The notes beneath the pieces were generated by a model. That model worked only from the letters and a program-made list of their open reading frames with translations, was not told the DNA's origin and ran no database searches. A stretch of DNA of 64,000 nt from Cristatella mucedo (Eukaryota > Bryozoa > Phylactolaemata > Cristatellidae): positions 3,244,501-3,308,500 of the forward strand of contig WPIO01000039.1 in the NCBI GenBank assembly GCA_009760855.2, read 5' to 3'. Positions 14,501 through 25,857 of this stretch are shown here, piece after piece. Within the stretch, counting starts at the first letter, position 1; each line of letters starts with the position of its first letter. The position numbers were made by a program, and so were the translations under genes.

Positions 14501-17500
14501 CTCCATGGGCATGCAGTCAATGTAGAAACTGTAGCGCAGCAGTGCCTCGGTCGATTGGCGAGAGTAGTAGGCAGTAGACACTCTCTGAGCAAAGTTCTCT
14601 GGGTCTTCTGCCAAGAACATCAGCTGCACACGAGGAACCCAGAATTGTCCTTTGGAAATCTGGCGTGTCCCTAAATCAACCATATTGGTCAACGATGCAT
14701 TAAAACTGAGATATAACCAAAGCAGTACAAATCACATTGACATGTGTAAAGCAGGACACGTGATGAAGTGCATAGAGACGAAACATCAACATCTGCTTAG
14801 CTCTTGACCTAAGCGAATTAAACAATCAGAAATTGTAATTGAACTGCTCACTGATGCCACTTACCATTGACAATGCCACCATCGACCACAGCAATGCCGT
14901 TGGCATCGACAACACGTTTCTTCTTGTTAACCTTTTGGACGAGGTACACCATCTCGTCAGCATCATAGTCGAGCACACCAACGTCAAACCACAAGTATTC
15001 AATGTCGTCCTTGCCACCTGAAATACAGGGCATTTTGATGCCTCATGCAAACCCTGGGTTATATCTGACTTGAAAAATGTCTTCGGTAAGGTTGTCGCAA
15101 GCTTAGCTGAATTTGTGTGTATCATGCGAGCAAACAAGGGCGAAGTGGCAAATAGGGCATCTTTGTCAACAAGACGGACAAGATCAGGGAGTCCATCCTA
15201 TGGGTGGCAGCATCCCCCCCCGATCCTGTCCCTCAATTCTAGCAGCACCTCAATGTCTACATTCAAGGAGGCCATAAGTGACCTCAACCTGAAGTTCATA
15301 TCCCATTCAAAGAAGACATCTAGTCCTCAAGACCCTATTCCCACTGCCCTGCTTCTACGATGCATAGATCTGCTGCTGCCATGCATAGCTAACATCACAA
15401 ATATGTTGTTAGCCTCAGGTCATGACCCAGCACCTTTCAAAAAGGCTACAGTCAGGCCATTTCTCAAAAAACAGCCCTAGACCAAGAGAACTTGAGCAAT
15501 TTCTGCCCAGTCTCCCTTGTGCCGTTCCTATCAAGGACACTGGAACAAGTCGTGGCAGACCTGTTGAACTTATATATTGAAACTTCAAACCTTGCTAGTA
15601 AGCTCTAGTCTGGTTTTAGAGCTAATCATTCTTCAGAGTCAGCATTGCTTCTATTTAGCAACCATTGCAAAAGTTAATTACCGGCTGAAAAAAATGTTGT
15701 TCGTAAGGCACAGAATTTTTGTAATGCAAGTGGGTAACACGAAAGTGCCAAACAGTGGCAGGCAGTTCCTCTTGGTTTTGCCAGGGTAAAGCCTTGGAGG
15801 CTGCTGCTCTTCACGGTCTTAGCTGTTTGCAGAATTGGAATTGTTGGACATGGGAGGCGTTATTCAAACACCAATAAGGCTTTCGTGGCCAAATTTTGGA
15901 GGAGTCTCCATTTCGAGATCTGGTCAGGGTCTTGCACCATTTTCACTAAATGTTCCTTCATTTTGCTGAATTTTGCTTACTTTGCCTCCTCACACCTGAT
16001 AGCCATGTTAGTTTTTAAATACATTTCTGCATTCCTTAATGGGAATTGTAGTCTGCAAGGCTCACAGTGTGACTAACAGAGTGCTTTGTGAAATGCATCC
16101 CAACATTAGGTTGAGAAGAAATTACTAAAAAAATATGTCTTAGCATAGATCAGCTATGTTCTTCAATTTTACAAGCCCTGTAAGATTGACATCCTTCAAA
16201 CCTGACAATTGGCAAACAAAACGAATCGCATTGAAGTAAAGTAAAAATCAGTTGGTACAAAAATTTAATTTAAATACAAGCTGAAAAACCTTGTCAGCTT
16301 GCACACCACCACTTGCAGCAGGTAATGGATATTTGTCCACTGTGGAAGTCAAACCCACTAGCCGTGAATTGCGAGCACCTTACTGCTGGACTAAGACATT
16401 ACTATTATAAGAAAGACAGGTGGCAAGTAGTTAAGCTCAACAGGTCATCGGCTATGACTCCCAAATCGTGCTCACTACTAGAATATCTCACAAGCCTTTA
16501 AGCAATCCTACTTAAGTTAGTCACCCACTTTTGAAATTCCATCTTGACTTCTTCAGCTTTCTCTTTGCAAGTCTTTCTGCTGGTGCGATTGGACACTTTC
16601 AGCTGGTGCAATTGGACACTTTCAACTAGTACAAAACTTTGTATTTTGGCTGGCCTGTCGTGAACAACTGCCACACGGCACCACATCTCAACGACCTGTA
16701 CTGGCTCGTCATTAGATAGCACATCCAAATCAACTTCCTGTCATTCAAATTTAGGTCCCTTTATTCTCTTGCTCCGGCTCACCTATTTGAAATACTCAGG
16801 CTCTCATCTGTATCATCCTAACCTTTTACTCTAGTTGCTTAGTCCTGCCTCTAGCTAACCTCGAATTCTTCGGAGACCATGCCTTTAGTTTCCATGCATT
16901 CAAAGCATAGAACTAGAATTTGCAACCAATTTTGCTGACTTAAGAAGCTATGAACCCACCTGCTCTTCGAAGCATTTTCAATATCTATCTGAATCTACCT
17001 GAATGTGAATATGCATGCTGAAAGTGTGCATGTTATTATCATTGATCAATTTGCATGCTTTCTTTACAGCCTATGGAGAGTGTCAAGAACTAACTATATT
17101 TTGTTCTCTAATGGTGCCTATGAATCATTCTTATTATTTCTCCAGCAGACAATGCACTCAATAAATGAAGATAGACATTTACTTATATCTCATTTACTGA
17201 TTTCTGCTGCTAGATGTATGCCGGAATTCTTGCAATAGCAAGTATCCCAGGCTACAGCACACTCTCAACTGTCCGTATGATGAATAACACTATCAATTCT
17301 ACCGCTATTTCTCCGCGTCAGGAACACATGGCTAAAACTAGTCATATAAGCAATGTGCAACCATGACAGCATTTAGATTTAGATAAAATGTTATCTATCA
17401 CGTGTATTCAAATGTGGTGCTTCATCATTCGCTTACTTTCCTCGCTCTCACTAAATTGCACACGTAGACACAAGGCCAAGCTTGGGCTACCCAGCCTGCC

Positions 17501-20500
17501 CAGTGTCAGGTCAGCCGTTTGTTTGGCTATGGAAAGATTTGACCGGCAGCCACTTTCAGACAGTTGGTCTTGGCCGGTAGCTCCGGGCCTAACATTTTGT
17601 CTGCCTTGCTCATAGGGACATGCTTCACATGTGTCACAGCTGTCAAAAGCTATTCGTAAGCTAGAACAGTGAACAGCTGCTGCCTCTGCTGTTCAGAGAC
17701 CGAAACCGTGTGCCACGTGATCAGCCACCGCAGTGCTATGGTGCTCGCCTTTACCTGGATAAAGATTAAGCTCTCCTAAGGAGCTATGCAAATATACATA
17801 TATTCTATATAATGACGGCCAATGCTTCAGGCTATCACTACCTGACACAGTCTGTTCGTGGGTTGACTCGTCGGTGCTCTTCTGGCATACCTGTGGAGCT
17901 TCCTGCCAGTGGACCGTTCATATGCTGGCAACTGTCTGGAACTCAAGCCGGATCTGGTCAACAATGAGGTGGATGCAGTAACTACTTATATCAAGGTACC
18001 ATTCGATAGAAGCACGGATGCCCTGCTGGAGGTGGCTTAAAGGAAGGTCGGCAAGTACATGGGCATCACTCTTGCCCTTCTAGCCAAAGGCAGTGGTGAT
18101 GTGTTCATGGCCAGACCTCTCTGCAGCTAATTGCTGGACGATGCAGACTGCTTAGGCGACTTGGCTTCGCCAGCCGCTTTGAGTCTGCTATGCCTTTCCT
18201 GAGTCCGGAAGCTATTTGGTACCTAATCCAACGCCGGAAGTCAAGTGCAGCTCGGGGGGGGGGAGGGGAGGGGGAGCAGGCCAAGCCACAGAGTCATTTT
18301 CCCAATAGTTTCGTAATCAAATACAATGGTGCCTCGGCTTATGAATTTAATTCGTTCCGTGCCGGAGCTCGTAACTCAAATTAGTCGTACGTCAAATCAA
18401 TTTTCCCAATTGAAATGAATTGAAATGCCATTAATCCTCTAGGGACTCCAAAATAAAACACTGCGATTTTATCTCATATGTACTTATAAATAATTCGTGT
18501 TGTTTTAAAAACAGTACGATAGAACATCTTGCAATAAACGGGTTTTATTAATCCTGATGTACAGGAGTAACTTAAAGATCATACGACTTGAATATGCTAA
18601 TAGAGTTAGAGGAGAGAGGCTGAAATGAATATCTGAATCTTATTTGTCGATTTTTGCCCTTTTCGCCGGGCTTTCCTGGCTTTCAGTTTATTGGCCAGGC
18701 CTTATTGGCCTGAGTAACCCCACCCAGTGTGACGTTCGCTTCGGCAACTAGCGGTGGAGTATTTGAAGCTGGCTCGTAACCTGAATTTTAGCTCGAAACT
18801 CAAGGCAAAAAATCGGCCGAGCGACAGCTCGTATTTCAAAACACTCGTATGTCGAGACACTCGTTAGCCGAGGTACCATTGTATATACATAAAATATACC
18901 ATACATTACATATACATACATCCCCTTGTTGACAACATTCCATAGAAAATTTATACCGGGGTCGATATGGCTAAAAAAAGAATAGCCACGTGCATTCTCT
19001 TGAAAACTAGAATCACTAAAAGACTGCCATGGAAAAACAAAATTTAAATCAGCTCACCTTTCTGTTCGGCACCAGCTGGCTCAATCGGAAGTAGAGCTCT
19101 GCCTGGAACCGGTTTCCTCACACCATCCTCAAGGCCAAGAGCCAGCCATTCATCTGGTGTACGAGGATCGAAGTCACGGCTGTCAAAAATGTGGAGATCC
19201 AAATAACATGGAAAAGGTGCCGGTGCATTGGGGTCGGAGTTGAGTAGTACTGCTGACGGCAAGACATCATCTGTGATGGGCTTTGGCATTAGCCCTGCAG
19301 TTTTTATTCCGTGCTTCCTTAGCAGTAGATCCTCCAAGCTTTGCACTTGATAGTTGCGCTTTCGCCTGTAAAGGAAATACAAGCAAAATTTTTGCTTGGA
19401 TTTAGGCCAAAAACAGCACAAGGATCGTCCCACGATCGTGGTAGTAAGCAAATCGCTCGGAGAGCATGGGAGACTTACTTTATAGTAATAAATTAATTAG
19501 GTGAACCTCCTCATGAACTGGCTGGCAATTAAATTACCCAGCCAGCAAGTCACGGACCGAAGGCATAGGCATAAGAAAGGTTATTGTTATACAGTCTAGT
19601 CTACTTCAAAATAGCCAATAAGCAAATAATTCGTGCCACCGATGGGTATAGCCTAGGTCTCATTGTCGGTGGAATATTTTAGCACTATTCAGCACACATT
19701 AAAATAACTTCCTTAAGTAGTGGTTAGCATCTCGATACTCATTGCGAGATTCTCAGAGTACAAGTCTAAATACTGCATTGGTCAATGTATTTCACAAACA
19801 CAGTATTTTACACAACAGGTTTAAAATGAAGCCTTCCATTTCTATCAAGATGGATGGATAGAAATAGCAGAAAAGGCACTTGGGCAACTGCAAGCATTTG
19901 TCTTACCGTTCTATTTCAATCTTTCGTGGGCAATGTCCAGGCTGTGTGTAAAAGGGCAACTGCACCTTGGGCTCGTAAGAGTGCAGGGGAAAGTCCTGAA
20001 AAGATAATACATGACATGATTGAGGTTAATCCGGTCAGCAGCATGGTGCAGGCTGCTGAAGGGATACAGGACTCGGGGATGCTAGCATGCCTACCGATAT
20101 GTCTTGTGACTCAGTTGACTTTCCATGTTTGACACCAAAGCCTTTATCTTCAGCAACGCTCGGGGTCTTGAAGGTCGTGCTCTGAGGTGCATGCTTATCC
20201 TTCACCACCTCCCAGAGCAAGTCCTGCTGAGCTACCTCCGGCCCTTGTAGGACGTTCCCAAGCTTCTCACGGGCCTCTTTCGGCAGGATATCTGGAGAAA
20301 AATTGTCAGGGCTCACGCCACTTTAGCTTCACACAAATCACTGAGATCTCCACAGATTTTATCTTTAAATCCCGTTCTCGAGTAAGAAAACAGCATTTAC
20401 TGATAAAGCGATTCAGTAATGGAGACTGGTCAAGCCTTATCAAGTGATGGAGCACCTTGCTTGATATTTAATCAGAGAGTGCATTTATCAGCAGAGATAA

Positions 20501-20838
20501 GTATGAAGTCAGATACTGAAAGTATTTAATCATCTGTGTAGGAAAGGGTCAGCGAGCCCTGGACCTCTTGAAAGAATCTTAAGAAGCATGCATGTTAGGT
20601 GACTAGAGAAAAGAATGTGTTGATTTAGTTGCGAATGTACTTCATCAACATCTCAGAGCACTCGAGAAGAACCCTTTGGTGAATTTTAAAAACTCGGCTT
20701 ACCAGAATAAAATCCGCGCTGTTTTATTTCAGGGTATAGCTGACCGGCATGTCCAACTTGAGGTGCGTTTGATGGTGATGGCGTTCGATTGGAGTCAAAG
20801 GATAAACCTCTGGTGCCCTTCGACACGCGACCCGCCAT
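956..20838 (-). CDS. DNAH1: Axonemal dynein heavy chain, DNAH1 type (N-terminal 1,111 codons, 18 exons, partial)
   Basis: Force-generating heavy chain of an inner dynein arm; acts in the axoneme of cilia and sperm flagella. Coding exons in order: 20838-20703, 20291-20095, 19995-19907, 19365-19058, 15017-14865, 14670-14418, 14300-14143, 12638-12424, 12225-12058, 11319-11189, 11101-10951, 10809-10616, 9790-9565, 8816-8614, 8359-8218, 7985-7830, 3650-3452, 1209-956. All junctions agree in phase and sum to 3,333 nt without a stop. Family landmarks: KQRGFYSDIL (exons 1-2), RKPVPGRALLP (4), FWVPRVQLMFLAEDPENFAQRV (split here as FWVPRVQLMF then AEDPENFAQRV, 6), TSLLTREE (8), YNNRERLFGMP (16), SDWLRWYESWM (17), IPLIQGLRNPGM (18). 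These follow the DNAH1 tail and early linker rather than DNAH3/7/12. The start is chosen because the first ATG is preceded by an in-frame TAG 12 nt upstream. A consensus acceptor ends one base before it, implying a 5'UTR intron. The AAA motor, stalk and microtubule-binding domains lie beyond the left edge. Exons 2 and 6 use a GTAGGC donor. Confidence 0.95.
1210..3451. other. DNAH1 intron, no further feature
   Basis: 2.2 kb between exons 17 and 18. No recognisable repeat or conserved frame. The longer frames (such as 1872-2084 and 3301-3654 plus) are unsupported or antisense shadows. Confidence 0.7.
3651..6155. other. DNAH1 intron, left part
   Basis: Apart from the AG/ACAG microsatellite I see nothing assignable. 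The intron (3651-7829) continues through two L2 copies to exon 16. Confidence 0.65.
5465..5512. repeat. (AG)n then (ACAG)n microsatellite
   Basis: About 15 AG units followed by four to five GACA units. It creates a spurious Ser/Leu/Cys-rich open frame on the minus strand. Lies in a DNAH1 intron. Confidence 0.95.
6156..6683 (-). mobile_element. Old L2 LINE fragment (3' part)
   Basis: Begins with AATAATAATAAG and a decayed hairpin (TAGCACCCTGAGAGAAC). It runs through the 3'UTR-like and post-RT sequence (GAGTGCGGCTAAAAGTTAGTG, GGCAGTGCAGGTCGGTGAG). No intact frame. Ends next to a second copy. Confidence 0.75.
6690..7565 (-). mobile_element. Old L2 LINE fragment (3' part)
   Basis: Second, longer copy directly after the previous one. 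Hairpin region at 6708-6748, then post-RT coding remnants (CATGGTTTGGGAGGCTG; CTTTCCAATTTCTGAGTAAC). It extends to about the RT/post-RT boundary with many stops. Whether one copy inserted into the other is unclear. Confidence 0.78.
11617..11765 (+). mobile_element. tRNA-derived SINE, family B
   Basis: tRNA-like head with a B-box-like GTGGGTTCGAGCACTG. The body reads GGTGGTGATAGCCTTTGAGG and the end reads TATATAAATGAGGCAGTTGAA. Same body and end as the copy at 49.6 kb and the 3' fragment at 33.25 kb. Lies in a DNAH1 intron. Confidence 0.7.
13445..14140 (+). mobile_element. Old L2 LINE fragment (post-RT part and tail)
   Basis: Decayed post-RT sequence: at 13504-13590 frames echo RACLDK...KLVH and RLQLVQNSE. 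It ends with a hairpin of the CTTAGGGTGCTATACAAAG type and (ATTATC)n at 14137. It belongs to the older sublineage with GGGTGCTATACAAA instead of GGGCGCTTTATCAAG. Antisense in a DNAH1 intron. Confidence 0.75.
15140..15655 (+). mobile_element. L2 LINE fragment (linker to early RT)
   Basis: Frames echo the linker and start of the reverse transcriptase (FVNKTDKIRES; DPIPTALLLRCIDLLLPCI; FKKATVRPFLKK; GFRANHSSESAL) with frameshifts. The conserved YADD block is absent, so it is cut at both ends. Antisense, in a DNAH1 intron. Confidence 0.8.
16640..16995 (+). mobile_element. Very old L2 LINE fragment (post-RT)
   Basis: Weak similarity to the post-RT block: CTCAACGACCTGTACTGGC, then TTTAGGTCCCTTTATTCTCTTG with GCTCCGGCTCACC, matching the family's DLHWLP...FRSLHSLAPAYL order. 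Many indels. Confidence 0.5.
17726..17790 (+). repeat. Possible internally deleted SINE family A copy
   Basis: GGTGCTCGCC from the tRNA-like head is joined to AAAGATTAAGCTCTCCTAAG and GAGCTATGCAAATAT, resembling the family A 3' tail. The middle, including the B box, is missing. Confidence 0.4.
18324..18881. mobile_element. Tc1/mariner-like MITE (558 bp, TA target duplication)
   Basis: Flanked by TA on both sides. The left end CAATGGTGCCTCGGCTTATGA and the inverted right end CAATGGTACCTCGGCTAACGA are imperfect terminal inverted repeats. Short related motifs (CTCGTAAC, ACGAG) recur further in. No transposase frame remains. Non-autonomous copy in the 4-kb DNAH1 intron between exons 4 and 5. Confidence 0.85.
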
Positions 20839-21025
20839 CCTGAAGAAGAACTATGGTGCATGTTACATCCACTGAGAACGACTAGGTCATGACCAAAGCA
20901 TGTTAGATTGTCGCATTTATATCCCAGCAGTTCGCTACTACTGCATGTAACAAGTAAACAATTCAGCATCAGCTATCTTCACCCAGAAAATGGGCATACA
21001 TATAAAGAATAAAGCAATCTATTAA

Positions 21026-21490
21026 CATAATAATAATAATAATGCACTTGATTAAGCGCCCTCAGAGAACTTAATCTCTTTCTAGGCGCTTTACATTTGC
21101 TGCAAAGTGAAATGCAATTGAATGGTAAGTAAAATCATGCTTGAAAAACAAACCAAATGAATAATATGGTTAGGGGTGACATGCACAGGGTCAGCATGCA
21201 AATGTAGTTAGTGGCAGCATGCACAGTGTCAGCACGCATAACAACATCAAGGACGAATCACAGGGACCCACTAAATGCTGTCCTAAATAGGTGTGTTATT
21301 AAGTTCCTTTTAAATGTGGTCAGGTCAGGGGATGTTCTGACGCAGGTCGGGAGGGAGTTCCAGGCTTTGGGAGCATACGAACTAAATGCACGGTCTCCAA
21401 AGGATTTAAGGTTTGTAAAAAAGTATTTGTAGACTGTTGGATTCCGAAAAGCGGCTGGTACGATGCTTGGCCTGATAAAGGAGTCAATAA
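21026..21490 (-). mobile_element. L2 LINE 3' fragment in the DNAH1-XRCC1 intergenic region
   Basis: Starts with (AAT)n and a well-preserved hairpin (GCGCCCTCAGAGAACTTAAT). The minus-strand frame 21494-21258 keeps AFSSYAPKAWNSLP and TTFKRNL. It is young-looking, very close to the copy at 40.9 kb, and truncated near 21490. Confidence 0.9.
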
Positions 21491-22382
21491 ACACACGAGC
21501 AACTCCGCCTAAATTACTCTAGAGTAAAGAAATTCCAGTAAAACAACTTGGTATGGCTAATTCGGAATCATGTTTTTACGACACAAGAAAAAAGGGGCTT
21601 TGCCCATTTTTCCTGTGAGGTCCCTATCGATTACCAGCACAACCAACCTCAACATTAGTAACGTCACGCGACTTCTGTATTTAGCATTGTTCTCAATATA
21701 AAAATTACAGAATACTCAAACATAAATCTGAATCTCTAAAATTCTGGTTTGGAAGATATTCTAGTGCTTTTGTGGCTTAATAGGTCGAAGATCTCGCTTG
21801 CCAATTGATCCCTGAAGTTACAACACTACTCTCGATCTAGACTAAGCAGGCCTGACGCAAAGATGATATCGATGTGCATTAAACATTACATGTGTTTTAT
21901 ATGCTTATTTCCAATTAGAGAATCAACCTAAGAGAGTATATTGCTATGCTTACTCGTCACTAACCCACCTAAGGATTGATGATCAGTGCGATAGCCGATA
22001 AGCTTAAACGCGGTTTCAACTCTTTTCGGCAGCATAGGCTGTCTTTCAAAAATGCTCGATTAATCCGTTTAAAATAGAGCTTATACTCCTCAAATGGCGT
22101 TCCTATCACAGCTTATGCCCACCGAAGTCGGCAAATGGGCAGTGGGAAACTATCCATAAGAGGATATTTGTTTTAAGTCTAGCACAAACTTTGATAGCCA
22201 CAAGTGTCTGCACCAAGGAAATTTAGGAGCAAGAATAAATTATCTGGCTTCCGCTGTCATCTATTGCAAGATATTAAAATACGGCAGAGCTTTGGTTGCT
22301 CGGTTCCCTTGAAGTCGTTCAACTAGCCCCACGTTTTAGGGAACAGTGCATCAAAAGCCTAGCGTGGATCAAGATTTACCAA

Positions 22383-22394
22383 CCCCCCCCCCCC
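22383..22394. repeat. Poly-C tract (12 nt)
   Basis: Twelve C residues upstream of XRCC1. Similar homopolymer G/C runs occur at 18256-18264, 33780-33791 and 38156-38165. Confidence 0.9.
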
Positions 22395-22760
22395 GAAAAC
22401 AGCAGACAAAATGATATTAAGTTTCAACGATGATCCGAAAAAACTATGCGGTACTTAAATGGCTGCCTCCTTACCTCAGTAGGAACGAGCTACTGCCTGC
22501 AAGACGAGGGCAAACGCGGCAATACCGGAGACGCCATTCCGGTAGTGTTCCCGTTGCTATGTGCCTCGGTCATGCGCACTGTGGGATCTTGGCTGGCCTA
22601 GCAGTCGGCTGCTGAGTTTTCCATTCATTCTTTCACTACCCAACCCTGTGTGATATTCCATAAAAAATATTTTTTTAAGTGTAAATCTCATTATCTCTCC
22701 AGCGAGGTCTACAGAGGATTACAAAATAGCTCAAGCCTACCCAATCGGTTCAAGGTCAAA

Positions 22761-25700
22761 ATGCCGGAGATTCGGTTCCAGCATGTGGTGTCTGTGAGCA
22801 GCGAAGACAAACTGCATAAAGCCGAGAATTTGCTGAAACCAGGTGGCACAGGAAAATGGAAATGTGCTAAACCTGGGGAAGCTATGGTAGCTGTAATATT
22901 TCAGTTAGACAGAGAAACCGCAATCGATGCAATCCATGTTGGTAACGAGTGCTCCGCCTTCGTTGAGGTTCTTGTGGGCAAAGCCGCAGCATCTTCAGAT
23001 AAGGATTTCCAAGTACGTTTCCGAAAAGCATAGATGTTTATCGCACGTCACAGCAATAAGTTTTATATTGTTTTCCCTTCTGTATGCCAGCTGTACGCTA
23101 GCGTTCAAATGGTTTCAGGGTAAACAACGGGTTGAAGAATCTTGAAGTACTAATTTAGGCCTTGACTAGACTGGCAATGACTGCAAAGTTTCCACTCTGA
23201 TAAGAAGATCGTTATCTCTTTACTGAGCTGTTGCGCATTTGCTCAGGCTGCTTGTTCTACCAGCAGTTTTACTCGAGTCTCTATAGCAACGGCCATACCC
23301 GATACCAGCGTTCTTTGGATGGTCCAGTCGCAGTACGTACTGTTTTTGCTTCAGTCTCATGGATCTGATAACTTTAGGTTTTGCTCATTTCGTCGGCGTT
23401 CATGAGTCCGTTAGAAAGCCGCAACAACACGAACACAAACGGTGTGAGGATCTTCAAATCGAATGCCCTGATGAAGCCAGCTGCCACGCAGAAATGGGAC
23501 CGTATCAAGGTCGTTTGCACTCAGCCCTTCAACAAGACGATCACCTACGGCTTGAGCTTCATTAAGTTGCTATCGCCTGAAGGAGGCGAAGGTAAGTGAG
23601 TTAATTGTTTCAGCCGTGCAGTATTCAGCCACTGTATTCGCCTCGGCGAGACCCTCCACGCTACGACTCGGCTTGCCTGGCTAAACGATGGCAGCGCAGG
23701 GACTTTTGCATGACTTTTTCTTGACCAAGCAGAATGTTCACAGAAGCTTTTCATTTTCTTCTTTTGTGAGGACTGTTGGCTACCCGAGGCTTTGGCTCTT
23801 CATGCCCTGTTAGTCTGCCGGAATCGCGTTTGCAATTTCAATGCAGGGATTTTGAATTACTTCTATTGTCGTTCCTAGCACTTCATATATACAGCCTCGC
23901 TTTGCATCTCGCTTCTCCGTCAGCAATGTCTATGATTGATTTCCTTCTAGTACCCAGCTAACTTACCTGTAAATTCCTCAACCTAAAGTACCTGTTTTGT
24001 TCTGACGGTTTGCTGTCAGTGCTGATGCTGCAGTAGTGCACTGGTAATTTTTTTAATTCGCTTCTTTATTTCGCCATCTCACCAATAAGCACCTTCTATT
24101 TGCGTCTTATTGAACCTGTCGCTGAATTTGAACCTGGCTAGATGGTGAGTGAATTGCTCCTATGCAGTTCATCGCTTCGTCGTAGGCCATCCAATATCTA
24201 CAGTTACCCTACGCAAAGCTAGGCAGCATTATTTAGCAATGTCGGTGGTTGAAGGCTTACCAAGTGCTTGGTGCAGAGGTCGTTGCTATTGCTGCCTGCT
24301 TGCAGCTACACCTGAGCAGTCGAAAAAGTTTGGTGCTTTTACCTTGAAAAAAGACTACTCTGACGACAGTCCTACTCCCATGTCGCGGTTCCTTGCCGCA
24401 GCTCCTCGATCTCCCGATGCTGCCGAGTCGGCAGCATCCACACGCCTGCCAAAGGCAGCTGCTACTGCCAGTTTGGCTGCAGCTACATCGACTAGCGGCC
24501 GGGGCACTGTGCCTGCTGCTGCAGTAAGTGTGTACCTTTGGTGACGAATGCTTGGTTCTGTTACTGGTGCCCATTTAGTTTTTGTTCTGCCACCTGTTGG
24601 TTTATCACCACGTGGTTCGCTTCTGAAGCACCTGCTTGTGCTTGCTGACAACAAGTGCAGAGGCAGTGCGTGCCTGTGTCGAGAGTTTGTTTATTGGCAA
24701 AACCTTGACCTTGTGTGGGGTTAACCAGATATAACCAGAAGTGTGACGTATCACAGCCAATTTTGTGCCTCACTGCTTAGCAATCCAAGAGCAGACGTGA
24801 TTTGTTCGAAACGTGCCCCAATTGCTTGAAACAACCTATGTGGTGGGTGCTGGTAGTCTTGTAGATGCAGCTACGTTGCTTTCGCTGTGTTATGCAACGG
24901 ATAATAATAATAATTACTGACTAGTAATGTTCGCAGTATTGTATTATTAATGCATGGGTATGAAAATAATTAGGTATCGGCAAACAGTGAACAGTGGTTT
25001 CGAGCAATACTAAGGGGCTTTAGCATCAGATTGAAAGCATAGTTCCTTTGTTCTCTCACATTTCTTCATTAAAAATAGGGTTGATTTAATAACAATACAT
25101 TTGATAAAGCGCCCTCAGAGAACTCAATCTCTTTCTAGGCACTCTACAATTGCTGCAAAGGAAGCATGAATCGAATGGTTAGTGGTAGCATGCTCAATAA
25201 ACAATAAGAACAGCATGGTTACGGGTGACATGCACAGGGTCAGCATGCAAGTATGGTTAGTAGCAACATGCACAGCGTCAGCACCCATAAGTACATAAAT
25301 GACGAATCACAAGGTCCCGCTAAATGCTGTGATAAATAGGTGCGTTTTTAGTTTCTTTGTAAATGTGGTCAAGTCAGGGGATGTCGTGCCGCAAGTCAGA
25401 AGTGAGTTCCAGGCTTTGGGAGCATACGCAGCATCCTATGAGAAATGAGTTATTTTGTTTTAATTTAGAGACTTTAATGAGAGTGAAAGAACAAGGTCGA
25501 TGTACTGCTTGCTGCATTGCCAGTGCAGGTCAATCGAAAGTGATGCTATGTGGAAATTATGCTTACGACATACAAGCTAAGCTGCCGAGTTTTTTGCACC
25601 TGTGAGCATGTTACTGCACCTGCAGGAAGACCTCTTCATTCTCGTGCCCCTATTTATTACCAATCTGAAATACTTGCTTGAGCTTCCTCTTATGCCAACT

Positions 25701-25776
25701 GTTCCTCGGACTCTGATCGGTTAGCTATGCCTGTGGCTACCCTCAAATTTTGTGGATCTCATCCCTTATGTTAATG

Positions 25777-25857
<81 letters not shown>

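Larger units (their letters stand above)
15660..18320. other. DNAH1 intron 4, mixed old repeats and an ORF-like remnant
   Basis: Besides the LINE and SINE pieces listed, 17940-18130 (plus) reads like decayed coding DNA with stops (LELKPDLVNNEVDAVTTYIK; YMGITLALLAKGSGDVF). I do not recognise it. It may be an old mobile-element or pseudogene fragment. Confidence 0.4.
20839..22760. promoter_or_regulatory. Intergenic region between divergent DNAH1 and XRCC1 start codons
   Basis: About 1.9 kb holding the 5' parts of both genes: an apparent DNAH1 5'UTR acceptor at 20839-20845, an L2 copy, a poly-C tract, and a moderately G+C-richer stretch at 22480-22600 near XRCC1. No TATA box or defined site can be supported; promoter content is inferred from position. 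Confidence 0.5.

Noticed and set aside
22650-22760. Upstream extension of XRCC1
   Set aside because: The frame is open but has no ATG before 22761, and family similarity begins exactly at MPEIR.
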